From assembly GCF_044769865.1 (NCBI RefSeq), contig NZ_JBIZWA010000001.1:372001-436000 (forward strand): 64,000 nucleotides of DNA, written 5' to 3'. The stretch comes from Homoserinimonas sp044769865. Its GTDB lineage: Bacteria; Actinomycetota; Actinomycetes; Actinomycetales; Microbacteriaceae. The position numbers and the translations under genes are program-made. This document shows positions 1 to 8,464 of the stretch, in pieces (position 1 is the first letter of the stretch; each line of letters opens with the position of its first letter). Below the pieces are notes generated by a model. That model was not told where the DNA came from. It did no database searches and saw only the letters and a list, made by a program, of their open reading frames with translations.

Positions 1-809
1 GTTCTCTTCCTTCGGGTTCGGGTTCGGGTGGCGCCGGCGCGGGCGATCACGAAGAGCATCGTGAAGGCGAAGGCAAGCGCGAGCAGGGCGAAGATGATCG
101 CCACATAGGGGTCGCTCTTGGAGACCTGCACGAGCGCGGTCTGCAGGTTCTGCCGATTGAGCAGGGACGCGATCGTGTACTCCCCCAGCACGACCGCGAC
201 AGCGATGACGGATGCCGCGAGCACTCCACCCCGGATATTCGGGACGATCACACTCACGACGACCCTGGCCCACCCCGCACCGAGCGAACGCGCCGCCTCG
301 CTCAGGGTGACCACGTCGACCGCACCGAGCGCGGACTGCACCGCTCGGTGCGCGAAGGGCAGCACCGTGATGCCATAGGCGAAGGCGAGCGTCCACGGGG
401 CTGTGCCGACCGTGCTGGCCAACACCGAGTAGACCGGCGCGAGACCGACCACGAGCACGACCGCCGGCACCGTGATGGGCACGAGGCAGAGAAGCTCGAG
501 CGGGCGCGCCAGGCGCGGGAACCGGAGCGTCACGAGGATCATCGTCGGCACGAGCAGCAGCACGACGATGCCGACCGTGACCGCCGCGAGCACGATCGAG
601 TTGCCGACGCCCGTGAACAGGGCACGGTAGCGACGCTCGTTCTCCGGGTCGAGGATGTCGGCCCAGTGGTTCAGGTCATAGCCCCCACCAAGGCCGGCGC
701 GGAGGGTGAACTCCGCCATCGCGATGATCGGGATGGCAAAGACGAGCCCCACCGTCGCCAGGATGACGATGCGGGTCGCCCGGGATGGGGCGATACCCAC
801 GCGGCTCAT
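1..809 (-). CDS. ABC transporter permease (3' end beyond window)
   Basis: Inner-membrane permease subunit of an ABC importer. The frame reads from an ATG at 807-809 to the window edge without a stop, so the C-terminus is missing. About 269 residues are visible, with several hydrophobic segments and the EAARSLGAGW coupling-loop (EAA) motif that contacts the ATPase. Its ATG overlaps the upstream permease stop as ATGA, so the two are probably translated together. With the upstream permease and binding protein it forms a binding-protein-dependent importer of the iron/polyamine/phosphonate type. The ATPase gene is not visible and may lie just beyond the edge. The substrate cannot be read from the sequence. 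Confidence 0.85.
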   Translation of the reverse strand, partial: MSRVGIAPSRATRIVILATVGLVFAIPIIAMAEFTLRAGLGGGYDLNHWADILDPENERRYRALFTGVGNSIVLAAVTVGIVVLLLVPTMILVTLRFPRLARPLELLCLVPITVPAVVLVVGLAPVYSVLASTVGTAPWTLAFAYGITVLPFAHRAVQSALGAVDVVTLSEAARSLGAGWARVVVSVIVPNIRGGVLAASVIAVAVVLGEYTIASLLNRQNLQTALVQVSKSDPYVAIIFALLALAFAFTMLFVIARAGATRTRTRRKR

Positions 810-1672
810 CGCTGCCACCGTTCAGTGCGACGCTGCAGGAGCGAGTACGCCCCCATCACGACGAGCATGACGACGACCATGCCGATGGCGAGCGCCCCCG
901 CGACATTCTCGCGACCGAGCACCGTCTCACTGACGAGGGCCGCGCGGATCTGTAGCGGAACGATCTGCGCGCCCTGGCTGATGAGCGCTGCCGCCGTCGC
1001 ATACGACGAGAACGCGTTCGCGAAGAGGAGCAGCAGGCTGCCGAGGAAGGCCGGCATGAGGATGGAGCCACCGACGCGGACCCAGAAGCCCCAGCGCGAG
1101 CATCCGAGGGTCGCAGCGGCCTCCGCCCACTGGGGACGCAGGCCCTCCATGGCCGGCATGAACGTGATCACCATGAGCGGCACCTGGAAGTATAGGTAGG
1201 GCAGCAGGAGGCCCGGCACCTGGTAGAGCCATACCCCGTCGGCGAAGATGTCCACGCCGAAGGTCTCGAACAGCCAGCGCGTGACAAGCCCCTGGATGCC
1301 GATCGTCGCGATGAACGCGAAGGCCAGCATCACGCCGCCGAACTGGGCGAGCACACCGCTCACGGCATCGACCACGCTGCGGAGGATGCTGTCGGGCCGC
1401 GAACCGACCAGGGCGAAGCAGACGACGGCGCCGATCAGCGCGCCAACAATCGCCGTGACGGCCGAGACCCAGAACGAACTCAGGAAGGCATCGATGATGA
1501 CCGGTTCGCCGAGCGCCGCCAGATTGTCAAGCGTCAGACGACCGTCGCCGTCGAAGAAACCGGTCGCGAGCGCGACCACCGTCGGCACCACCAGGAACAA
1601 CAGGATGTACACGCCGAACGGGGCGAGCCCAAGATGGGCCCACCCCGCACGCCGCGTGTGCGGTGCAGCCAT
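806..1672 (-). CDS. ABC transporter permease
   Basis: First permease of the importer, 288 residues with about six membrane segments and an EAAATLGCSRW coupling loop. I take the ATG at 1670-1672, which overlaps the TAA stop of the binding-protein gene (TAATG), rather than an in-frame start seven codons earlier that would lie inside that gene. The stop overlaps the next permease start as ATGA, so the whole run looks like one translationally coupled operon. Two permeases plus one lipoprotein is the usual arrangement for the PotBC/ThiP/FbpB-like families. Confidence 0.85.
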   Translation of the reverse strand: MAAPHTRRAGWAHLGLAPFGVYILLFLVVPTVVALATGFFDGDGRLTLDNLAALGEPVIIDAFLSSFWVSAVTAIVGALIGAVVCFALVGSRPDSILRSVVDAVSGVLAQFGGVMLAFAFIATIGIQGLVTRWLFETFGVDIFADGVWLYQVPGLLLPYLYFQVPLMVITFMPAMEGLRPQWAEAAATLGCSRWGFWVRVGGSILMPAFLGSLLLLFANAFSSYATAAALISQGAQIVPLQIRAALVSETVLGRENVAGALAIGMVVVMLVVMGAYSLLQRRTERWQR

Positions 1673-2793
1673 TACCGGATGGCCGCAGCCCACTTCTCAG
1701 CGAGGAGCGCCGACGCGGCCTCGGTCTGCTCAGGGGTGAACTGCACGAGGTCCGCGGGGGCCTCGCCGACCGCGCCCAGCGCATCCTCGTCGACCGTGCC
1801 AGCCTCGATCATCGCGGCGAGACGCACCGGGTAGGCGCCAGCCTCCAGGTACAGGTTCTGCGCCTCATCGCTGAAGATGAACTCCTGCCACAGGCGGGCC
1901 GCCGCCGGGTGCGGGGCATCCACGTTGATCGCCTGGTTGTAGTAGCTGCCGACCGCGACGCCGGGAAGCACGGTGACCTTCCAATTGCGCTGGCCCTCGT
2001 TCGCCTTCGACTCAGCGAGGTTGTTGTAGCTCCAGTCGAACACGACGGGGGTCTCACCTGACGCGATCGTGGCGGGGGTCGGGTCGAGCGGCAGGAAGTT
2101 GCCCGCCGCGTTCAGCTCTGCGAAGAAGTCGATGCCGGCCTGGATGTCGTCCGCCGAACCGCCTGCCTGGAGCGCGGCGAGGTTGACGGCAGCAGCGGCG
2201 GCGCCCGCCTGCGTCGGGTCGCCGTTCAGCGCCACCTTGCCCTTGAACTCCGAACCGAGGAGGTCGTCAAGGCTCTCGGGCTCCGGCACAGCGTCCGCGT
2301 CGTAGCCGATCGACATGAGGCCCGTGTAGTCATAGACCCAGAGCCCCGTCGACTCCTTGTGGTCGGCGGGAATGTCGTCCCACGTCTCCACCTTGTAGGG
2401 GGCGAAGTAGTCGAGGCTCTCAAGCGCCACGGCCGAACCGAGGTCGAAGACATCCGGAGCAGTGTCCTGGCCCTTGAGGTTCTTCGCCGCCTGAATCTCC
2501 TCGGCGCTCGAGACGTCGGGGTCGGCCGAGTTCACCGTGATGCCGAACTTGTCCTCGAACGCGGCGATGATCTTGCCGTAGTTGGCCCAGTTCTCGGGCA
2601 GCGCGATGACGTTGAGCTCGCCCTCCGCCTGCGCAGCCTCGATGAGGCCTTCCATGCCTCCGAAGTCGGCTGCGCTCGTCGCGGTCGCCGCGTCGACCTC
2701 GGATGCACCGGCCTCGGCCTGGGAGCAGCCGGTGAGTGCCACGGCTGCGGCCGCCAGCAGTGCGAAGCCCGCGGTGTAGTGCTTCTTGATCAA
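1672..2793 (-). CDS. ABC transporter substrate-binding lipoprotein
   Basis: Extracellular solute-binding protein, 373 residues. The N-terminus is a lipoprotein signal (MIKKHYTAGF start, lipobox LTGC with Cys at residue 23), so it is tethered to the outer face of the membrane. The body looks like family 1/6 solute-binding proteins for iron, polyamines or phosphonates. The start is a TTG at 2791-2793, chosen because a full AGGAGG lies at 2801-2806, seven bases upstream, and because the signal peptide begins there. It leads the importer operon. The ligand is not identifiable by eye. Confidence 0.85.
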   Translation of the reverse strand: MIKKHYTAGFALLAAAAVALTGCSQAEAGASEVDAATATSAADFGGMEGLIEAAQAEGELNVIALPENWANYGKIIAAFEDKFGITVNSADPDVSSAEEIQAAKNLKGQDTAPDVFDLGSAVALESLDYFAPYKVETWDDIPADHKESTGLWVYDYTGLMSIGYDADAVPEPESLDDLLGSEFKGKVALNGDPTQAGAAAAAVNLAALQAGGSADDIQAGIDFFAELNAAGNFLPLDPTPATIASGETPVVFDWSYNNLAESKANEGQRNWKVTVLPGVAVGSYYNQAINVDAPHPAAARLWQEFIFSDEAQNLYLEAGAYPVRLAAMIEAGTVDEDALGAVGEAPADLVQFTPEQTEAASALLAEKWAAAIR

Positions 2794-2800
2794 GGGAATT

Positions 2801-2806
2801 CCTCCT
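2801..2806 (-). promoter_or_regulatory. Strong ribosome binding site for a TTG start
   Basis: AGGAGG on the minus strand, seven bases before the TTG start of the binding-protein gene. It decides the start, since no ATG or GTG fits the signal peptide as well. Confidence 0.8.
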
Positions 2807-2936
2807 GAGCCCGGACGGCGGGCCGCGCTGTGAGCGGCTCGGGATCACCCTCCGGCCCTCGGAACCTAGGGCCGTGATGCGACCGGCACGTGGAACGCGC
2901 GTGAACGATGGGTGAACGACTGTCGGGAGTGCCAGC

Positions 2937-2942
2937 TATCGT
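2937..2942 (+). promoter_or_regulatory. -10 box of a leaderless promoter (YcaQ-family gene)
   Basis: TATCGT followed by a 7 nt spacer and the GTG at 2950. Transcription would start on or next to the start codon; no Shine-Dalgarno sequence is present. Confidence 0.55.
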
Positions 2943-2949
2943 CTGAAGA

Positions 2950-4170
2950 GTGCCACTCACCACACTCTCCGCAGCACAGGCGAGGCGCCTTGCCCTCGGA
3001 GCGCAGGGCTTCGGGTCGCGGCCTGGCGAGGGTGGCGGCATCCGTCGCTTGCGTGGCCTCGTGCGGAGTCTCGGCCTGCTGCAGCTCGACTCCGTCAACG
3101 TCTTCGAACGCAGCCACTACCTTCCCGCCTTCTCGCGGCTGGGGGTCTACGACAAGACGCAGCTCGATCGGCTCACCTTCGACCCGGCGGGTGGGCACAC
3201 GGAGTACTGGGCGCACGAGGCCGCCGTCATCCCCCTTGAGACGTGGCCGCTCCTACGCTGGCGCATGGAGGACCGGCGCGCGAAGGCGCTGGGCAATCCC
3301 GAGCACTGGGCGCACAGCAACCAGGCCATGCTCGCGTGGCTTCGCGATGAGCTGGCAGAGAAGGGGCCGCTCGCGGCGAGCGCGATCGAGCACGACGCCA
3401 ACAAGCGCAGTGGGCCGTGGTGGGGCTGGTCTGACGTCAAGCGCGGCCTCGAGTACCTCTTCGCGTGGGGCGACGTCGTGAGCGCTGGCCGCACCCGCTT
3501 CGAGCGCCGCTATGCGCTGCCGGAGCAGGTCATGCCCCAGCACATCCTCGACACGACGGTCGAGCGCTCGGAGGCACAACGCCAGCTCATCGAGATCGGG
3601 GCACGCGCCCACGGGGTCGGCACCGCCACCGACCTCGCCGACTACTTCCGCATGTCGACCGCCGAGGCGAGCACCGCCATTCGCAACCTGACGGACGAAG
3701 GCGTGCTCGAGCCCGTCACGGTCGAGGGCTGGACCCGCGGCGCCAAGCCGCTCCCCGCGTGGAAACATCGGGACGCCACGGTGCCGCGGCGCATCCAGAC
3801 CGCAGCCCTCCTCTCGCCCTTCGACCCCGTCGTGTGGTTCCGGCCGCGAGCCGAGCGCCTCTTCGACTTCCACTACCGCATCGAGATCTACACGCCCGAA
3901 CCGAAACGGGTCTACGGCTACTACTCGCTGCCGATCCTCCTCGACGATCGCCTCGTCGGCAGGGTCGACCTCAAGAGCGACCGCAAGGCCGGCATCCTGC
4001 GCGTGCAGTCCGCCTGGCAGGAGACGGATGCGCCAGCCGAGACGGCGGCACGACTCGCTCCCCTCCTGCAGCAGGCCGCCGCGTGGCAGGGCCTCGGCGC
4101 GGTCGACGTCGTCGACCGAGGCACGCTCGCGCCTGCGCTCGCGCCTGCGCTCGCCGCTGAGCTCCGCTAG
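2950..4170 (+). CDS. Winged-helix DNA glycosylase of the YcaQ/AlkX family
   Basis: 406 residues matching the HTH_42 (YcaQ) family, which unhooks interstrand crosslinks and removes alkylated bases. A QLD tripeptide at residues 45-47 corresponds to the catalytic Q-x-D signature of YcaQ/AlkX; the related AlkZ group has Q-x-Q. The middle part carries tandem winged-helix repeats and the C-terminal part contains the FDPVVWFRPR and YxLPIL segments typical of the family. The GTG start is preceded by a -10 box 7 nt upstream, so the mRNA is probably leaderless. Its stop shares a CTAG with the convergent htpX. The glycosylase activity is inferred from family and motif. Confidence 0.85.
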   Translation: MPLTTLSAAQARRLALGAQGFGSRPGEGGGIRRLRGLVRSLGLLQLDSVNVFERSHYLPAFSRLGVYDKTQLDRLTFDPAGGHTEYWAHEAAVIPLETWPLLRWRMEDRRAKALGNPEHWAHSNQAMLAWLRDELAEKGPLAASAIEHDANKRSGPWWGWSDVKRGLEYLFAWGDVVSAGRTRFERRYALPEQVMPQHILDTTVERSEAQRQLIEIGARAHGVGTATDLADYFRMSTAEASTAIRNLTDEGVLEPVTVEGWTRGAKPLPAWKHRDATVPRRIQTAALLSPFDPVVWFRPRAERLFDFHYRIEIYTPEPKRVYGYYSLPILLDDRLVGRVDLKSDRKAGILRVQSAWQETDAPAETAARLAPLLQQAAAWQGLGAVDVVDRGTLAPALAPALAAELR

Positions 4171-5051
4171 AAGCCGCTGCCGATCGTGCGGAGGCGGGCG
4201 ATGCGCTTCTCGAGAGGGGGATGCGTCGAGAACATGCGGTCCACGATGCCTGGCTTGGTTGGGTCGCTGAGCCACATGTGCGCCATCGACGTGTTCTGAC
4301 GCCTCATGGGTCGCCCGTACTGGCCCAGCTTCGCGAGGGCACTCGCGAGGGCTTCCGGATGCCGCGTGGTCATGGCACCAGTCGCATCCGCAAGGTACTC
4401 ACGCTCACGTGAGACAGCCGCCTGCACCATGGTGGCCGCGAGCGGCGCCAGGATCATGGCGGCGATGCCGAGGACCAGCACGATCGGGTTGCCGCCATTG
4501 TTGTTGCGGTTGCCGCCGAAGAACGACATGCGCATGAGGATGTCGGCGATGAAGCCGATCGCGACGACGAGGCCGAAGACAATCGTCGTGACGCGGATGT
4601 CGTAGTTCTTGACGTGCCCCATCTCGTGCGCCATGACACCCTCGAGCTCGGCATCCGTCATCATCTCGAGCAGGCCCGTTGTCGCCGCGACGACAGCGTG
4701 CTGCGGGTCGCGGCCGGCCGCGAAGGCGTTGGGCGCGGGGTCGTCGACGATGTAGACCTTCGGCATCGGCAGACCCTCCGTGATCGAGAGGTTCTCGACG
4801 ATGCGGTACAGGCGGGGGTCGTCACGCTTCTCGATCGGGCGCGCGCCGCTCAATGCGACCGCCTGGCGCCCCGAGGCGAAGTACTGAATCACCACATAGA
4901 TGAGGGCGCCGACGATCGTGCCGGTGAAGATGGCCCAGTTGCCGCCGCCCCAGATGGCATCCGCGACGAAGGCAAGCACGGCGATGAGGATGAGGAACAG
5001 CAGGATGATGAAGACGGTGTTGCGCTTGTTCCTCGCTATGGCGCGATACAT
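4167..5051 (-). CDS. htpX: Membrane zinc metalloprotease HtpX (M48B)
   Basis: 294-residue membrane protease for quality control of membrane proteins. Two N-terminal membrane segments (about 12-32 and 40-58) precede the HEMGH zinc motif at residues 142-146. The third zinc ligand is probably the Glu in EREYLAD near residue 218. Two more hydrophobic stretches lie between these motifs, as usual in HtpX. It sits 20 bp downstream of lemA on the same strand, a pairing common in bacteria. Length and motif order are normal. Confidence 0.95.
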   Translation of the reverse strand: MYRAIARNKRNTVFIILLFLILIAVLAFVADAIWGGGNWAIFTGTIVGALIYVVIQYFASGRQAVALSGARPIEKRDDPRLYRIVENLSITEGLPMPKVYIVDDPAPNAFAAGRDPQHAVVAATTGLLEMMTDAELEGVMAHEMGHVKNYDIRVTTIVFGLVVAIGFIADILMRMSFFGGNRNNNGGNPIVLVLGIAAMILAPLAATMVQAAVSREREYLADATGAMTTRHPEALASALAKLGQYGRPMRRQNTSMAHMWLSDPTKPGIVDRMFSTHPPLEKRIARLRTIGSGF

Positions 5052-5071
5052 TCAGCCCCCGACGCCCGAGG

Positions 5072-5638
5072 TCAGAACTGGACGCGCGGCGGCTCGGCGA
5101 TCGCAGCCGAGTCCGACACCTCGAAGAACTCACGCTCGTTGAAGCCGAGGCCGCGCACGAAGAGCGTGTTGGGGAAGACCTTGATCTTGGTGTTGAGCTC
5201 ACGCACGCCACCGTTGTAGAAGCGGCGAGCCGCCTGGATCTTGTCTTCCGTGTCTACGAGCTCGCCCTGCAGCTGCAGGTAGTTCTGGCTCGCCTGGAGC
5301 TGCGGGTATGCCTCCGCGACGGCGAAGATGCTCTTGAGCGCCGACTGCATGTGGTTCTCGGCGACTGCCGCCTCGGCGGGGCTGCCCGCGCTGAGCGACT
5401 CCGCACGAGCCTTCGTGACCGCCTCGAAGACGCCCTTCTCGTGCGCCGCGTAGCCCTTGACCGTCTCGATCAGGTTCGGAAGGAGGTCGGCGCGCCGCTT
5501 GAGCTGCACCGTGATGTCACTCCACGCCTCGTCGACGCGCACGTTGAGGGTGACCAGGCCGTTGTAGGTGGCCCAGAGATAGATGCCCACCACCACGACG
5601 AGCAGGATGATGATGCCGAAGATGATGAGGAGTTCCAT
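5072..5638 (-). CDS. lemA: LemA family membrane protein
   Basis: 188 residues with one N-terminal membrane helix (about 4-24), then the helical LemA domain with typical stretches VDEAWSDI, LLPNLIETVKGYA and ARRFYNGGVRELN. The role of LemA proteins is not settled, although they are repeatedly found next to HtpX-type proteases as here. A TATAGT box lies 6 nt before the ATG, so the lemA-htpX transcript is probably leaderless. Confidence 0.93.
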   Translation of the reverse strand: MELLIIFGIIILLVVVVGIYLWATYNGLVTLNVRVDEAWSDITVQLKRRADLLPNLIETVKGYAAHEKGVFEAVTKARAESLSAGSPAEAAVAENHMQSALKSIFAVAEAYPQLQASQNYLQLQGELVDTEDKIQAARRFYNGGVRELNTKIKVFPNTLFVRGLGFNEREFFEVSDSAAIAEPPRVQF

Positions 5639-5644
5639 GGCAGA

Positions 5645-5650
5645 ACTATA
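5645..5650 (-). promoter_or_regulatory. -10 box of a leaderless promoter (lemA)
   Basis: TATAGT on the minus strand, 6 nt before the lemA ATG at 5638. Confidence 0.55.
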
Positions 5651-5680
5651 GCGAAGGGGTGCTGTGGGGGCCCTGCGGAT

Positions 5681-7033
5681 TCAGGGGCCGAGCACGCGGC
5701 GGATGTAGCGGTTCGTGAAGGTGCGGTGCGGGTCGAGCCGGTCGCGCACCGCGAGGAACTCCGCGAAGCGCTCGTAGCGCGGCGCGAGGGATGCGGCATC
5801 CTGCGTGTGCATCTTGCCCCAGTGCGGCCGCCCGTCGTGTGCGGTGAGGATCGACTCGATCGCGGCGAAGTACTCGTGGTGGTCGTCGCGGAAGTAGCGG
5901 TGCACCGCGATGTAGCCGCTCTCACGACCGTGCGAGGTCGCCAGGAGGGAGTCATCGGGTGCCGTCGCGCGCACCTCGACCGGGAACGAGATGCGCCAGC
6001 CCCTCGCGTCGATGAGCATGCGGATCTCCCGCAGCGCGTCGCCGAGCGCCTCAAGCGGCACCGAGTACTCCATCTCGCGGAAGCGCACCGAGCGCCGGGT
6101 CGCGAAGACCCGGTGCGAGACATCCGTGTAGTCGCGGTCGCCGATGAGCCGGGTCGCGAGCCGGTTGACGCCCGGGATGAGGGCGGGAGCGGCGCGGCCA
6201 GCGGCACAGGTCACTGCGAAGACGCCGTTCGAGAGCAGGGCCTCGTCGACCCAGCGGCCGACGGGCGAGAGAGGTGCGGATGCCGCATCCGCGGGCAGGC
6301 GGGTGTTGGTCTTCGTCAGCACGGTCGCCGTGTGGGGGAACCAGTAGAACTCGAAGTGGTCGGCGCCGCGCATCCGCTCGCTCACCTCGTCGAGCACGGC
6401 ATCGAGGGGTTCGGGGCGTTCGACCGCCTGCAGGAGGAACGACGGCACGCACGCGACCGTCACGTCGACGAGCACTCCAAGCGCCCCGAGGCCGACCCGC
6501 ACGGCTGGAAGGAGCTCGCTCGACTCGTCGATCGAGAGCACCTCGCCCTCGGCCGTGACGAGAGTGGCACCGACGATGCGGCTCGCGAGGCCGCCGAAAC
6601 GGATGCCCGTTCCATGCGTTCCCGTCGAGATGGCGCCCGCGATCGTCTGCCGGTCGATGTCGCCCATGTTCTCGAGCGCGAGGCCCAGCGGGTCGAGGAG
6701 GGCGGGGAGCTCGTGCAGCCGCGTGCCGGCGCCCAGCCGCACACGACCGCTCGCGGCATCCGCTTCGATCAGGCCGCTCAGGGCGGAGACGTCGACCTGC
6801 ACGCCCTCCGCGGCCGCGATGGCCGAGAAGCTGTGGCTCGCGCCGACACAGGTGACGCTGAGCGCGCGCTCGCGGGCGAAGCGAACCGCGCCCACGACCT
6901 CCTCGACCGTGCGGGGACGCGCCGCGAAGACGGGCCGCGCCGACTGCGAGCGCCCCCAGTTGCGCCAGCGTCGACCGGGGAGCACGAACTCCGGCACCCA
7001 GGCGCTCGAACTCGTCTGCACGCTCACGCTCAT
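5681..7033 (-). CDS. FAD-linked sugar-lactone oxidase/dehydrogenase (ALO family)
   Basis: 450 residues. The N-terminal FAD-binding PCMH domain has the FAARPRTVEEVVGAVRFA entry strand and a GASHSFSAIA flavin loop (about 64-73). The C-terminal D-arabinono-1,4-lactone oxidase domain ends with the family signature PHWGKMHT. Relatives oxidise aldono-1,4-lactones (for example L-gulono-1,4-lactone dehydrogenase of mycobacteria). The ATG at 7031-7033 overlaps the stop of the upstream PLP enzyme (ATGA), which argues for this start over longer in-frame options. The real substrate of the pair is unknown. Confidence 0.88.
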   Translation of the reverse strand: MSVSVQTSSSAWVPEFVLPGRRWRNWGRSQSARPVFAARPRTVEEVVGAVRFARERALSVTCVGASHSFSAIAAAEGVQVDVSALSGLIEADAASGRVRLGAGTRLHELPALLDPLGLALENMGDIDRQTIAGAISTGTHGTGIRFGGLASRIVGATLVTAEGEVLSIDESSELLPAVRVGLGALGVLVDVTVACVPSFLLQAVERPEPLDAVLDEVSERMRGADHFEFYWFPHTATVLTKTNTRLPADAASAPLSPVGRWVDEALLSNGVFAVTCAAGRAAPALIPGVNRLATRLIGDRDYTDVSHRVFATRRSVRFREMEYSVPLEALGDALREIRMLIDARGWRISFPVEVRATAPDDSLLATSHGRESGYIAVHRYFRDDHHEYFAAIESILTAHDGRPHWGKMHTQDAASLAPRYERFAEFLAVRDRLDPHRTFTNRYIRRVLGP

Positions 7034-8265
7034 AGGAAGGCCATCCCCTCGCCCCGGTAACTCGGCACCGTGCCGACGACCTCGGCACCATCGACGAGCA
7101 CGAAGTCGTTGACGTGCTCGGCCAACTCCCCCGCCTTGGCGTGCCGCAGCCACACGCGGTCGCCCACCGCGAGCGCGGCCGCCCCCGGCCCTGCGAGCGG
7201 GGTCTGCACCTCGCCCGCCATCTCGCGCGGCAGCATCCGCAGCCCCTCCGGCCACACGGCGATCGGCAGCCGGTCGGCACCCGGTGGGCCGGATGCGACC
7301 CAGCCGCCGCCGAGGAGGGTCGCGAGGTGCGGGCGCGGCTTGCGCACGACGGGCAGCGCGAAGACGGCCGCGGGCGCCGGGCTGAAGTTGCGGTAGTGGT
7401 CGAAGAGGTGGGGGCCGAAGAGCCCGCTGCCCGCGGCAACCTCCGTGACCGAGTCATCCGCCGTCGTCGTCTCGAGCGAGCCCGTGCCGCCGCCATTGAC
7501 GAACTCGAGCTCGGCGACGCCCCGCACGGCCGCGACCGCGAGGGCCCGGCGCTCCGCCAGTTCCGCGGCAGAACGGCGCTTCATCCAGCGGATGACCGCG
7601 CCGCCAGCCGGCCCCGAATCATCCGCGACACCCGCCAGCTGACCCTCATAGGCCATCATGCCCACGAGCTCGAAGCCGGGACGGCGCGCGACCTGTTCAG
7701 CGAGCGTGCGCGCTTGTTCGACCGTGTGCACGGGGGAACGCCACGTGCCGACGTGGCCGAGCAGTCGCGAGTCCCAGGAGGCGTCGAGTTCGAGGCACAC
7801 GCGCACGGGCGGCCGGTTCGCGGGGGCCGCCACGGCGTCGACGAGGTCGAGGTGCTCGACGGAATCCACCATGAGGGTGATGCGGCGCGAGGCATCCGCG
7901 TCCTGGAACAGCGCGCGGAGCGACGCGCGATCCGCCGTCGGGTAGCCAACGACGATGTCGTCGATGCCGCTCGTGCGCGACAACCACAGCGCCTCTGCGA
8001 GCGTGTAGGCGAGCACACCCTCGAAGCCCGGTTGCGCGAGCACGCTCTCGAGCGCCGAGCGCACGCGCAGGGACTTGCTGGCGACACGGATGCGCGTGCC
8101 CGCCGCCCGCTCGCGCAGCATCCGGGCATTCGCGGCCAACGCGGGCAGTGAGAGCACCGCGAGGGGCGGGTCGATGGACGCAGTGGCGGCGGAGAGGGAC
8201 TCCCAATGGGACGCCGAGGTGCGCCACCCGGCGAGCGAGTCGGGGAGCACGAAGGCGGTGGGCAT
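7030..8265 (-). CDS. PLP-dependent amino acid deaminase/aldolase (alanine racemase fold)
   Basis: 411 residues with an alanine-racemase-like N-terminal barrel. The likely PLP lysine is K64 in VASKSLRVRS, and the C-terminal beta domain contains VGDRVWLRHAKAGE and the closing VPSYRGEGMAFL. This resembles D-threonine aldolase/D-serine dehydratase-like proteins annotated as amino acid deaminase/aldolase. It overlaps the lactone oxidase by 4 bp (ATGA), so both products are probably made in fixed ratio and may share a pathway. Substrate is unknown. Confidence 0.82.
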   Translation of the reverse strand: MPTAFVLPDSLAGWRTSASHWESLSAATASIDPPLAVLSLPALAANARMLRERAAGTRIRVASKSLRVRSALESVLAQPGFEGVLAYTLAEALWLSRTSGIDDIVVGYPTADRASLRALFQDADASRRITLMVDSVEHLDLVDAVAAPANRPPVRVCLELDASWDSRLLGHVGTWRSPVHTVEQARTLAEQVARRPGFELVGMMAYEGQLAGVADDSGPAGGAVIRWMKRRSAAELAERRALAVAAVRGVAELEFVNGGGTGSLETTTADDSVTEVAAGSGLFGPHLFDHYRNFSPAPAAVFALPVVRKPRPHLATLLGGGWVASGPPGADRLPIAVWPEGLRMLPREMAGEVQTPLAGPGAAALAVGDRVWLRHAKAGELAEHVNDFVLVDGAEVVGTVPSYRGEGMAFL

Positions 8266-8464
8266 GACCCCACAATCGTGGTCGACAGATCACCCTGTCA
8301 ACCGGCGAGAACGGTATGCCCCGGCGCCGCCGCTCGCGGCCCGCGCCACGGTGACGAAATCAACCGAAATGATGACGACAGGGCTGGACTCCTCACGTAG
8401 TCTCCTCGTAGACCAATCTGTCCACAATCGCCCAGCAGCCGCAGGCACCCCCACCCCGAGACGA

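Noticed and set aside
5351..7060. A 569-codon plus-strand frame opposite the lactone oxidase
   Set aside because: Its composition (His/Arg/Asp-rich, no motifs) is that of an antisense frame; the minus-strand genes there have complete family signatures.
8273..8278. -10 box for the PLP aldolase gene (GATTGT-like, 6 nt from the ATG)
   Set aside because: It matches the TANNNT pattern only partly, so it was not counted among the leaderless genes.
8393..8402. CGTAGTCTC match to the right arm of the AbiEi-associated palindromes
   Set aside because: Only nine bases with no left arm; more likely chance or a TAGTCT -10 box.
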